From the NCBI GenBank assembly GCA_022457155.1, contig JAJGOT010000505.1:179001-243000 (forward strand): a stretch of 64,000 nucleotides of DNA, in the 5' to 3' direction. This DNA is from Cladopsammia gracilis (Eukaryota; Cnidaria; Anthozoa; Scleractinia; Dendrophylliidae). The notes under the pieces are model-generated. The model was not told the DNA's origin, did not search any database, and worked only from the letters and a program-made list of their open reading frames with translations. Both the position numbers and the translations under genes were made by a program. How positions within the stretch are numbered: position 1 is the first letter of the stretch; each line of letters starts with the position of its first letter. Shown here one piece after another: positions 46,196-56,900 of this stretch.

Positions 46196-47647
46196 ATGGC
46201 GGCTACTTTCATCAACAGGCAGTTGATTTTGGAAGAAGAATATGACGAGAACTTCCAGGTAGAACATGGTGAGTTATAAAAAATCATAAACTTCAACGTT
46301 TTAGTTTACGAAATGAACAAAAGTGATGGCAAAGAAATATTAACTATCAAAAGAGACAAAAATGACAGCTTAAAAAGTCAAAGTTCCACCACAGGCAGAC
46401 CACACTCTGTTTATGTTTTGAACTTGAGACTTCACGTGACACGATCGGTTGAAATTTTAGTGGAGATATTAAAGTCACCTTTTACCTTCATGTTAAAATA
46501 AAATTCAAGGAAATGTTGATTGAGTCACGCGTGGTGTTTTTTTGCCATTCCAAGCCGTACAAACCCTTCTCTGGCGAGTTTACTGTTACCAGCCGAAGGC
46601 CGGTACTAAACGTAACAGTTAACTCACCAGAGAAGGGTAACATAACATGGGCTCCTGGCGTGACTCAATCAACATTTCCTTGAAATTTTATTTCAACATG
46701 AAGGTAAAAGGCGACTTTAATATCTCCACTAAAATTTCAACCGATCGTGCCGCGTGAAGTCTCGAGTTCAAAACATAAACAGAGTGTGGTCGGCCTGTGG
46801 TTCCACAAGAAATGGCAATTTTGATTTCTTGACCACCTGCATCTACATCTACATGATTTACTGTCACGAAATCAAATGTGATGAACTGTATACACCACTT
46901 CCATCCTTCCTTGTAATCCTGCACTTTATCTTCAAACTACTGCTTCTGTTTTACTCTATTATATCTTTTTATCCATTTAAGTTATATCTGTGCCCGGGGG
47001 GGTGGAAGGGTACTTCCGACAATTTAGGATATCATAGGTGTGTGCCGCCAAGGTTCTCAAACCCTGACCCTCTTTAAGGGTAGAAATATCGAGATTTGAT
47101 ACCCTTTTTAAGGCCAATCCAGGCGTGTTGTACAGTTTTAACAGACCATATCTTTTTTTCGTTTTGCGTGTTAGGGTGGATACTGCAATTTAGTGACCCT
47201 ATCTAAGGAATATCTGAGGATCACAATACCAAAAATACCAAAACAAAATACCCTATTTAAGGACTGAGCACCTCAAAAACCCTACCCTATTGGGCGGCAC
47301 ATACCCATATTGTGTATGTAAGGGAGTACCCCCCCCCCCCCCCCCCGGTATCTGTGTTGGTATTTGGCAATATAACATGGAAATAAAGAAAGTGACATTT
47401 TGTTATTTTGGCAGGTCAGTGTCCCTTTAGCATCACTCTTTTAGTTTCACAAGATTCTTGTGGTGAAGAAGACAAGAAAACTGCAGAAAGTTATAACATG
47501 GCCATTTGGGAAGCACAGAGCCACCCAGCCTTTGATCCCCTTGCCTGGTTGAACTTTGCACCAAAACGTCTTGCTGTTGACATCGTACAGGGCCATGGTA
47601 TGAAGCTGGGTAAACAAGCGCAAATCATAATTTACAGAGTTGCATAA
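46196..47647 (+). CDS. duplicate CEP164 first exon with possible chimeric 3' exon
   Basis: Exon 46196-46268 encodes [20 protein letters not shown] then QVEH and ends in phase 1 at CATG|GTGAGT, like the exon at 50953 (same length, 73 nt). It could splice to the CEP164 second exon at 53004. It could also splice in frame to 47415-47647 (acceptor TTTTGGCAG), which encodes 77 further residues including ESYNMAIWEAQSHPAFDPLA and DIVQGHGMKLGKQAQ, stop TAA 47645-47647; the joined product would be 101 residues. In another frame just downstream, KWVQEVHTDPDELAIGIRTI then LEPLPREKGKTELK looks coding as well, suggesting that 47415-47756 is a frameshifted remnant of a longer exon or retrocopy. I do not recognise that family. 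Confidence 0.45.
46390..46799. mobile_element. fold-back element, CACAGGC ends
   Basis: About 150-bp arms: CACAGGCAGACCACACTCTG on the left and CAGAGTGTGGTCGGCCTGTG on the right, through CGATCGGTTGAAATTTTAGT and CTTCATGTTAAAAT. The centre also pairs (AACAGTT, CTCACCAGAGAAGGG). Direct repeats GTTCCAC flank it at 46383-46389 and 46800-46806. It lies in the intron after the duplicate exon. Confidence 0.8.
46993..47348. mobile_element. hAT-like MITE with poly-G ends, 8-bp duplication
   Basis: Ends CCCGGGGGGGTGGAAGGGTA / GGGAGTACCCCCCC...CCGG. The 8-bp duplication TATCTGTG lies at 46985-46992 and 47349-47356. The interior has GTGTGCCGCC and GGGCGGCACATACCC. It is the clearest member of the family at 18700, 37670 and 59427. 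Confidence 0.78.
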
Positions 47648-47756
47648 CTGTAAGTGGGTTCAGGAAGTACACACTGATCCTGATGAACTTGCAATCGGCA
47701 TAAGAACTATCCTAGAGCCATTGCCAAGGGAGAAGGGAAAAACAGAGCTGAAGTAG

Positions 47757-48156
47757 ACCAGTGCAAGAAGAAGAATTCCAACTATTCACAAGTGTTATTA
47801 TTCAATTGTTTTAAAAGGCTACCACATTTCTTGAATAAAGGCTGAGGCATTTATTACAGATGCTATAAGGAGCCATTATTTAAAAAGACATTGTTATTCA
47901 AGCAATAGGTCACCCATTTCTATGGATCAATTTCATGATCGGCTCAATAAACCATGTGTGGGGTTTATGGAAGAACACAAGATGAGATTGTTAGTCACAG
48001 CCGAGGACGAGTGATTTACAAGCTTTTCAAGTGTTATTCCAACATCCCAAGTATTTTTTTTTGTACTGACAAACTATACATAGCATAATAGTCAACAGCT
48101 GTTGACCAATCAGAGCATGTCCATTATCTCAAGTTATTGTATAAGTTCTTGGTTTT
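47757..48156. other. intergenic/intronic, no gene seen
   Basis: AT-rich sequence. I find no exon or clear repeat boundary here. Confidence 0.35.
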
Positions 48157-48324
48157 AATAGACCAATTCCGATATATTAAAATTCATACTTGGCTCCGAG
48201 GCTTAGGGGAATAAAACAAAAGAAATCACATTGAGGTTCAGGGATGAATAATTAATTTGTTTTGTTTTATTCCCCTAAGCCTCGGAGCCAAGTATGAATT
48301 TTAATATATCGGAATTGGTCTATT
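48157..48324. mobile_element. fold-back MITE, AATAGACCAATTCCG ends
   Basis: The arms are near-perfect for about 65 bp: AATAGACCAATTCCGATATA on the left; TATATCGGAATTGGTCTATT on the right, including CTTGGCTCCGAGGCTTAGGG and its inverse. The arms are almost identical, so it is young or kept. Confidence 0.88.
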
Positions 48325-48566
48325 GAATAGTCCATTTTACAGTTGTGTGCTTGGCGACCTTGCCTTTGAGTGGAAGCGAGGCTGGAGGTGACCTTGCTTT
48401 GATTCAAACCTTTCTGCCGTTCATATGTTAATAATGTTTTTGTCATGCTAACTAGCTAAATTTACGTCTGAAAAGCTCCAAGGTCTGTATCAAAACAAGG
48501 TCAACTTCAACCTCGCTTTCACTCAAAGGCCAGGACACTAAGAAGACAACTGTAAAATGGTCTATT
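48325..48566. mobile_element. second fold-back MITE directly abutting the first
   Basis: AATAGTCCATTTTACAGTTG ... CAACTGTAAAATGGTCTATT ends, with TTGCCTTTGAGTGGAAGCGA and its inverse inside. Both this and the preceding element end in TCTATT-type sequence, so one may have inserted at the edge of the other. Confidence 0.75.
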
Positions 48567-48569
48567 GTC

Positions 48570-49225
48570 TGAATAAACAATTCTTCAATTTGAGGGGGTG
48601 GGGTTTGGATTTAATTGAAAGGAGGCATTTATTTTAGTAAGAATTAAGTAATGTTCATGGTGGGACACATGCAGTTAGCCAAATATTAATATTATAAATT
48701 TGTTTTTAAAAAGTTACACTTCTTGGACTGCTGAAGAAATCATGCTCTTCGCCATTATCAATTTATCTTTTATTGTTAAAATGAAGTACCATAAATCCTC
48801 CATAAGGCCCCCTTTCTCACATAAGCCAAAACTCAATGATTTGTTGCTGTAACTTGTTGCCTTTTACCACTCATAAATACGCCAAAATATTTAACGCTAA
48901 AACACCCATTTTCAATGCGAACAGCTTCTATATTCTGAATTTGAGTAAGCAGTGTAAACAGCATATCAGTTACGGGCCATGGTAAGATTCAAACTGAAAT
49001 CTGTTTCTTATTGAGTTTTTCCATGTTCTGGGAGAAAAATAAGTCACTGTTTGAATGGGAAGGTCGGAATGTGCTTTTTCTGTAAGTCGTATGCCTGTGG
49101 CATTCCCACATAGACCCCCAACCCCCCCCCCCCCCCCCCCCCTCAACCCCCTTGCCCGCTCTGCCTTTTAGGAGGGACTTGCCCAGAGGGGGTCGAGGGA
49201 TTAGTTGAAGTTTGTGCTATTTTAC
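48570..49225. other. no gene seen; truncated repeat and homopolymer
   Basis: Contains ATAAATCCTCCATAAGGCCC at 48791 (resembling the end of the 59171-60694 element) and a poly-C tract at 49121-49143. No exon. Confidence 0.4.
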
Positions 49226-49228
49226 TTA

Positions 49229-49680
49229 GGGGCCGATTACATGGCGAATTTCAGCCCGGGCTGAGATTTCAGCCCGGTTGACCGGGCTGAGATTTCAGCC
49301 CGGCTTCCGAAATAAATCCTCTTAAAATGAAGTTAGCGATTACATGAACAAAGTTTCAGCCCGGGCTGACTTTCAGCCCGGGCTGAAAATTCCAGCCCGG
49401 TTTCAGAAACCGGGCTGGAATTTTCAGCCCGGCCAAACGGGCTGAAATTCGCCATGTAATCGCATCAAAATTTCAGCCCGGGCTGAAAAGTGAATTTCGG
49501 CATGCGCAGTGACGCCATTTTGATTCTCGTTATCAACTTTCCCACTCAATTTCAAACTTGGCGCACGGGCTGAAATCTCAGCCCGGGCTGAAATTTGTCA
49601 TGTAATCACAACGAAATTTCAGCCCGGTTGACCGGGTTGAAATCTCAGCCCGGGCTGAAATTCGCCATGTAATCGGCCCC
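49229..49680. mobile_element. Harbinger-like MITE built of CAGCCCGGGCTG palindromes
   Basis: Ends GGGGCCGATTACATGGCGAA / TTCGCCATGTAATCGGCCCC are perfect inverses with TTA on both sides (49226-49228, 49681-49683). Inside, TTTCAGCCCGGGCTGA units recur about ten times in both orientations. TTA targets fit PIF/Harbinger. Confidence 0.85.
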
Positions 49681-50058
49681 TTAATTGAAACTTCACTTCG
49701 AGAAAATTTTCTTCCTGAATGTCCGTGGAACTGAACTGTCCTGTTCGCTATGTATATTGCCACTATTAAAGGCTCGTCCATGAAATGGCGTTTTCAGAAC
49801 TCTCCGGTTTCATCTTGGCGAAAACGAAGCAAAAAGTCTTTTCGTATCGTTTTCATATTAAAACGCTCGAAAACGACTGGGATTGCATATGTGTTAAAGT
49901 TAAGCACCCTCCCATTTGGACTGGGACCGATGGAATGTTACCGTTGTAAAAATGATCTGTTTTAAAAGTCAGCACACACAAAAAACAAAGCATTTGCAAA
50001 ATAAGTTAGAGTTGAGTTACGAGTTCGAGTAACGGACTACCCGTTGTTATAAAAATCT

Positions 50059-50740
50059 TTGGACGAAAAACTATATTCTTTCACAACAATAGCATATTTT
50101 GAGTCAGAACAAGCAATTCCCCCCACCCCCCTCAAAAAGAATATAGAAAAAAAGAAGAAGAAGAAAAAAAAAGAAAAAGTTAGCTCATTAACGAACGAAC
50201 GTGGCGATGAACCCTCAGGGTTGCTTTCCGAAAATAACGGATCCGCTACATTCGGAATTCGCGCTGTTTTCGCATCTGAATTTCTCGGTGAAATTCCTAT
50301 CTGTCAAACCTAATGTCGAAGACATCAAAGAATAGTTTATGGACATTTATCCATTTGGAGGAAGTTACGATGACATCATTGTTTGCTGAATTATTATCAC
50401 CCTACCCAACATTGTATCTTCGATTGTGGAGTAGTTACACTACTGGCTATACTTCGAATTCTTAATTTCTTATGTACGTTTAAAGCCCGATTTCACACAC
50501 GGTGTTTAACAAAACCGCGGTCTAACCCTTCAATCTGGCCAACCCTGATATTAAACGCTATTTACTGTAACCAATGTCAAGTAGGCATATAGCACAGACT
50601 AGAAAAACATTTATCTCCTGAAATAACGAACTTATAATTAGATATGGAGTTCCGTTACTTTTCTAAAACCGCGGTTTAAGTTAGACTTTATTTGAAGATC
50701 TTTGAATAACGGCTCTGGGCCTGTTTCTGCGAGTTTTCAG
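50059..50740. other. upstream region of the second CEP164 first exon
   Basis: Contains an AAAAAGAAGAAG-rich tract (50149-50180). No coding exon is supported. From about 50725 the sequence resembles the ZRSR2/CEP164 intergenic region at 46085-46165. Confidence 0.4.
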
Positions 50741-50952
50741 TACGTTCCAGTCTACACCCTGCTCGCCTCGTTATGGTGTAAAAATTTGTGATCATCCCCA
50801 GGCCTCCTCTACCTCTAGCTCGTTGACAACAAAAATGGCGTCTTGTTTAACGAAATATTACCGTCTTGCAGATGTGAAGTAGCATTTATTTCCTTCGCTA
50901 CTTACTCTGAAGGAAACTATAACAATTCGAAAAGAAGTAACGCACAGCCATC

Positions 50953-53900
50953 ATGGCTACTATGATCAACGGGCAGTTGATACTGGAAGAAGAATATGAC
51001 GAGAACTACCAGCCCACAGAACATGGTGAGCGAAAATTAACGTAGGATTACTTATCACTTTACTTAATGAACAAAAGCCACAGCTTTGTATTTTTTTTTT
51101 TCACTGAAGTTTAAAAAAAATATAGTAGGTTTTAAAAGAATATTTGATTTGTTGTGCTCAATGTACTGTCAATAGATCATTACATAATTTAGTCCGGAGG
51201 TCAAATCAAATCGCTGACCTTGCTATAAACATGTCACTTTAAGTTATACCTGTTTAATTTAATCAGTCATCCTGCATGTTAACGTTTTGTACATTTAAAA
51301 GTTCCTTTTTTTCAATATGCTAACAATTTTTTGATGCTACTGTCGAAAACGGTTTGTACTGGAATTTATTTATTATATTATTTTTTTATGTACGAATCAA
51401 AATACGCCGTGTCTAAATGCCCGGCAGCCGCGCAAGGTCTCAAATAGACTAAATGCCCGGCAGTCAGAAATTGTCACAAAATTTTCACTGAAAGACTCTT
51501 TCAAACCTTTTGAGAGTATTCGATGTTCGTTTAGAAATGTCAAGCGCTTCCAAAAATTATTTTGCTTTTCCAGTTGACGAAATATCCAATCTTGGGCATA
51601 CTATAAGATCGCTATGTTCTCGACACTTAGAAAATTTCTGCTGAGACTCGCAGTCAGAAATTTTCACAGAATTTCGACTGGGCGTCTCACTCAAACCTCT
51701 TAAGAATATTCAAAGTTCGTTTAGAAATGTCAAGCGATTCCCAAACTTAATATGATTTTCCAGTTGACGAAATAGCCAAGCTTGGGCATACTATAAGATC
51801 GCTAAGTTCATGACACTTCAAAATGTCTGCAGACTGCCGGGCACGGCCTCAAATAGACTAAATGCCCGGCAGTCAGAAATTGTCACAGAATTTTGACTGA
51901 ACGTCTCACTCAAACCTCTTAAGAGTATCCAAAGTTCGTTTAGAAATGCCAAGCCATACTATCGCTATGTTCACGACACTTAGAACATTTCTGCAGACTG
52001 CCGGGCACGGTCTGAAATAGACTAAATGCCCGGCAGTGAGAAAATGTTCTAAGTGTGAACATAGCGATCTTATAGTATGCCCAAGCTTGGCTATTTCGTC
52101 AACTGGAAAATCAAAATAATTTTGGGTATCGCTTGGCATTTCTAAACGAACTTTGGATACTCTTAGGAGGTTTGAGTGAGACGTTCAGTCGAAATTCTGT
52201 GACAATTTCTGACTGCCGGGCATTTAGTCTATTTGAGGCCGTGCCCGGCAGTCTGCAGACATTTTTGAAGTGTCATGAACATAGCGATCTTATGGTATGT
52301 CCAAGGTTGGCTATTTCGTCAACTTGAAAATCAAATTAATTTTGGGAATCGCTTGACATTTCTAAACGAACTTTGAATATTCTTACGAGGTTTGAGTGAG
52401 ACGTTCAGTCGAAATTCTGAGAAAATTTCTGACTGAGAGTCTCAGCAGAAATTTTCTAATAAGTGTCAAGAACATAACGATCTTATAGTATGCCCAAGCT
52501 TGGATATTTCGTCAACTGGAAAAGCAAAATAATTTTTGGAAGCGTTTGACATTTCTAAACGAACATCGAATACCCTTAAAAGGTTTGAAAGAGCCTTTCA
52601 GTGAAAATTTTGTGAAAATTTCTGACTGCCGGGCATTTAGTCTATTTGAGACCTTGCCCGGCTGCCGGGCATTTAGACACGGCGATCAAAATACTTTTCA
52701 CTAGAGTTTTGGTAAATTTTTGAGAACATTCAAGGTCCAATTTTGTGCTTGTTCTTATCGCTCAGAATTGGAATCCCTCAATTGTATCTTTTTTTCTCAT
52801 TAAGAGTTCTCAGCCCTCTGAAAATGTGTAGATAGCCGTAGATTTTGTCGTCTACAGGGGATTTGTTTGTAAACAATAATTTCCCCCAGCACCCCTTTGG
52901 ACTTTGGTCCTTTCTGTCTACTACTCCATTTTATGTCGCCTTCTACTGTGAGACATAATGAATGGGTCTATCAAATGACTCTTCTCTTCATGTTTGTTTG
53001 CAGAGATATTTGAGTATGCACAGTCAATCGGTATAGATCCGTACAAGGAAAGGGATCTTCTGTTTATTGCACGAGAAGGAATTGTTGCTCCCTTACCTCC
53101 TGACTGGAAACCTTGGTAAGTTCTGAAGTACCAGGAAAATAAAAGTCTTAGATATACCAGTAGCTACAGGGGTGGATCCAGGATTTTTCTTAGGAGGGGG
53201 TGCACCTCTAAGGAGTGACGTAACTGAAGGGTGACGTAAACAAATTTTAAAAGCGAACAATACAGACTAGGTCATCTCAGGGGGGAGGGGGGGGTGCGCA
53301 CCCCCTGCACCCTCCCTCTAGATCCGTCCCTTAGCTAGAAGTGATTATCACCAATAGTAGTAACTCGAGGAAGTTAATATAGGTGGTATAACTTTTTGTT
53401 AATGTGATACAATATGTAACTAAATGGAATAATCGACAAACCTGTCACATAAAAAAGTCACATTTAAAAGCATCTAAATCGACCCTACATTTTTCCCCAG
53501 CAGTTATCTGCAGTTAAATTCCTCATCCTGGTCCCTTAACTGAAGGCAGTGAGGGAGGGAAACAGCTTCCAAACTCAGGGAATTGATTTGTCTGAGACAA
53601 ACACAATATTGCACAATGATTTTCAGAAACTTGTAAAGCCTTATGACCCTGTAACTTACAGAGGCTGTCCTAGCCTGTGGTCAAGCTGAGCCACCATGTG
53701 GGAGACTGCTGGTGAGCAATGTCCCACGTTTTAACAACATAAAAATACAGTCACATGTATTTAAGGTGGCTCCATATAGTTTTTTGGTACTCAAGGCATG
53801 GGCACAGAAATAGCGTGAACGCCTGTTTGTTTATTTTGATGACGTTACGAAAATAAAGAGGTTTCTACGGTAGCTAAAACGTTAATTGTGCGCATTCCAC

Positions 53901-56900
53901 ACAGTAAATTTTTACAAAAATTAGCAAATTTGTAGGATCTTCTTGGTTCATGATCACAAAGAAAAGACATCAAGTTTTGTACAAAGTCATACACAAATCC
54001 AATAAAGGTAAAAAAACAAAAAGTGAGTAAATTGCCGAAAAATATGTACTGATTGTTTTATAGCTTTTTCATGTAAAAACTGAGAAAAGCTGCCGAGAGG
54101 TTGCTAGTCTTGAACAACAAGCCCAACAACTCAATCAGTGGTTGCCATAGTAATGAGGCAAGACTGCCAAATTAGACTTCTCCATAAAGGAGAAAGCCTA
54201 AGCTACGTGTATATGTGTTTATTATGCTTAGTATAACGAAATGAAACTCTTGAAAGACAGCAATAAGATCATGTACATTTTATTTGGAAGACTGGCCAAT
54301 AGCTATATGGAGCCACCTTAACAGAAACTTTAGGTTGCTCTAATTATTTATTATTTTTTTCATACCTCTCCTATATGTATGCCACCACCCAAATTACTAG
54401 CAAAGAAAACCGTTCACTTTAAGTACAAGTAGAGGCTGTGGTTGATTACAAAAGGTCTTAAAATGATGTAACTGAAACAATAAAAGTTAAAGGTTTAGTT
54501 TCTAAAGAAACTGTCAATGGTGCTGCATTGACAGTGCTGCAAGAGAACCAAAATAAGATCGAGATGGTACAGAGGAGAGCAGCCCGCTTTGTTTGCAACA
54601 ACTACAGCCGCGAAGGAAGTGTCACCGCCATGCTGAATGAGCTTGGCTGGCGCAGTCTGGTTCGGCGTAGAGCAGATAATAGACTAACTATGTTTTACAA
54701 AATTGTAAATAGCTTAGTTGAAGTAGACTTCTCTAAAGAACTTATACCACTTACGAGATACTCCAGAAATACTCACACTAAATCCTATAGAATACCTAAT
54801 GAGAAGAAAACTTACCTTCAGTACAGCTTCCTATCTAGAACTATAAAACAATGGAACAATTTGCCTGCCATGTTGGCTACAGCTCCTAATATTAACTCTT
54901 TTAAGAGTGGGGTTTGTCAGCTGACGCATTAAGAACTTTAAGAACTTGACCGCGATCAGAGCACATAAGCCTCGAAGAGAGGGACTGCTCTCATTTTGGT
55001 GAATGTAAATGTAATGTAAATGGTAGGGGAGTTAAAGATAAAAATTTGGGTTTACCAGCTGAGTTGATAACTAAGCTAAATAACTTTTTTTATAAATATT
55101 TGCTTTCAGTCAAGATGCAACTGGAGAAATCTACTACTTTAACTTTCAAAGTGGTGAGAGCGTGTGGGACCATCCATGCGATGAATATTATAGAAGCATG
55201 GTTCTTGAAGAAAGACGGAGAAGAAGTGCCATGGGTGCATCATCATCAAAGAAAGAAAACAAGAAAAAGGAGAAAAAGGATGGTGGCAAAAAGAACAAGA
55301 CTCTGGATGGGCCTTCAAAACAAAAGGTACATATTCGACATTGCTAATATTATGGTTTAAATTTTTCTTCAGTTTAACTTTAAGATTTTCCTTTGTCTCA
55401 GATTCATTATCATATTCTGAGACAAAAGAAAACAAGGACTCAATAGAGACCTCTAGACTGGGATACAATGTGCAATTACCAGATTGAGTAACACTTCGAC
55501 TTTTGAATTTCCACCTGTCATTGCAAGCCACAACCCTAAATCCTTCCATCAAACTTGTCCCAAAGTTTAAAATGTCACACTGCAATCTAAGGATCCTTAT
55601 TGTTTTACTTATGAGGAAAGTCATCGCTGGTAGAGTTCCTACACAGGATCTTAGGATGATGTATGATTCTAGCAGGATCTTATGGGACCCTAACCTAAAA
55701 TCTTTAAAGGTGCTATGTCACCATTTTTAGACATGTAACTTTAAAAAGCCAAAATACATCTTTATATCAGTAAAATCCAAAAAATGAGGATCCAGTTTTG
55801 TTTAAAATTGTTCTACTGATGCTCTAAGGTTAAAAATAAGTGTCTTGGGCTGCAGATGGCCAGGATGGAAACGGATTGCATCTTGAAAGATCGTTTCTGT
55901 CTTGGAAAACTCGCTAAAACTCTGATTATGGTCTTCCTCTAAGTGTTCTATGAGCATTTTGTATATGTTGTGGTTCAATTTCCAAGGATGAAATTGAACC
56001 ACAACATATACAACAAAGGTACTTAGTTTTAATTTGGGACAGTTTTGACCGAAAAACCTCAAAATCACCATGACATAGCTCCTTTAAGTTCACCTACATT
56101 TTATCTCAGTTAAGCAAGAAAACACACTTTCAATCAAAAGAAACAAAAACTTATTAATAATAATACTGTGTGACTGCCCAATTTGCTTTGTCTGATGTCA
56201 TGCATGTTTCACACTACACAGTCTAACAAATTATTGCTGTCAGTATTTTATTTAATTGCCATTTATCATTTAGTCTCTCGGACCTGGTTTAGCACCACTA
56301 AAAGGTGAAGGATCCTTAGCTCCTCTGGGGCGGTCACTAGGTGCAAGCTCCCCTGCTGGAGGGACCCTAGGTGGAGGATCTCTAGGCACAGGGCCTATTG
56401 GAGTAGGCTCTTTGGGGAGAGGATCTCTAGGAGGAAGCTCTCTTGGGAGTTCTCTAGGAAAAGGACCTCTAAATGGTAGCTTAGGAACAGGCTCTATGGG
56501 GGGCCTTGGATCTGGTGGAAGGTTTCCAAGTGCGGAGCGACTTAAAGATCCCTTTCAACAGGCTCCTCTTGGTGACATCAAGGACCCACCTGGGGTAAGT
56601 AAAAAGGAGTTGTTTACATCAGACACAATATGTTAAATCAAGTAGCTTTTACGTTTATAACTAAGAGCTACTCCTCTGGGATGGAATGCTAGCTGTCATT
56701 TTTTGTGCTTTCATTCACTCTGAATCTGGTTACATTCTCAGTCTGCCACTTTTTTTAAACCCCTTTAACTCACAAGAGTGCCAAAAATCATAAATATTCA
56801 AGAAAAATTCCTTTTATAAAATATTGAAAAACAAATGGTACCATGCAAAGGTACTGTTGAAGAGGTTTCATTTGAATGGTCACACCATAGGATTTCATCA

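Noticed and set aside
55139..55624. 161-codon minus-strand frame
   Set aside because: Antisense of CEP164 exon 3 and its intron flank.
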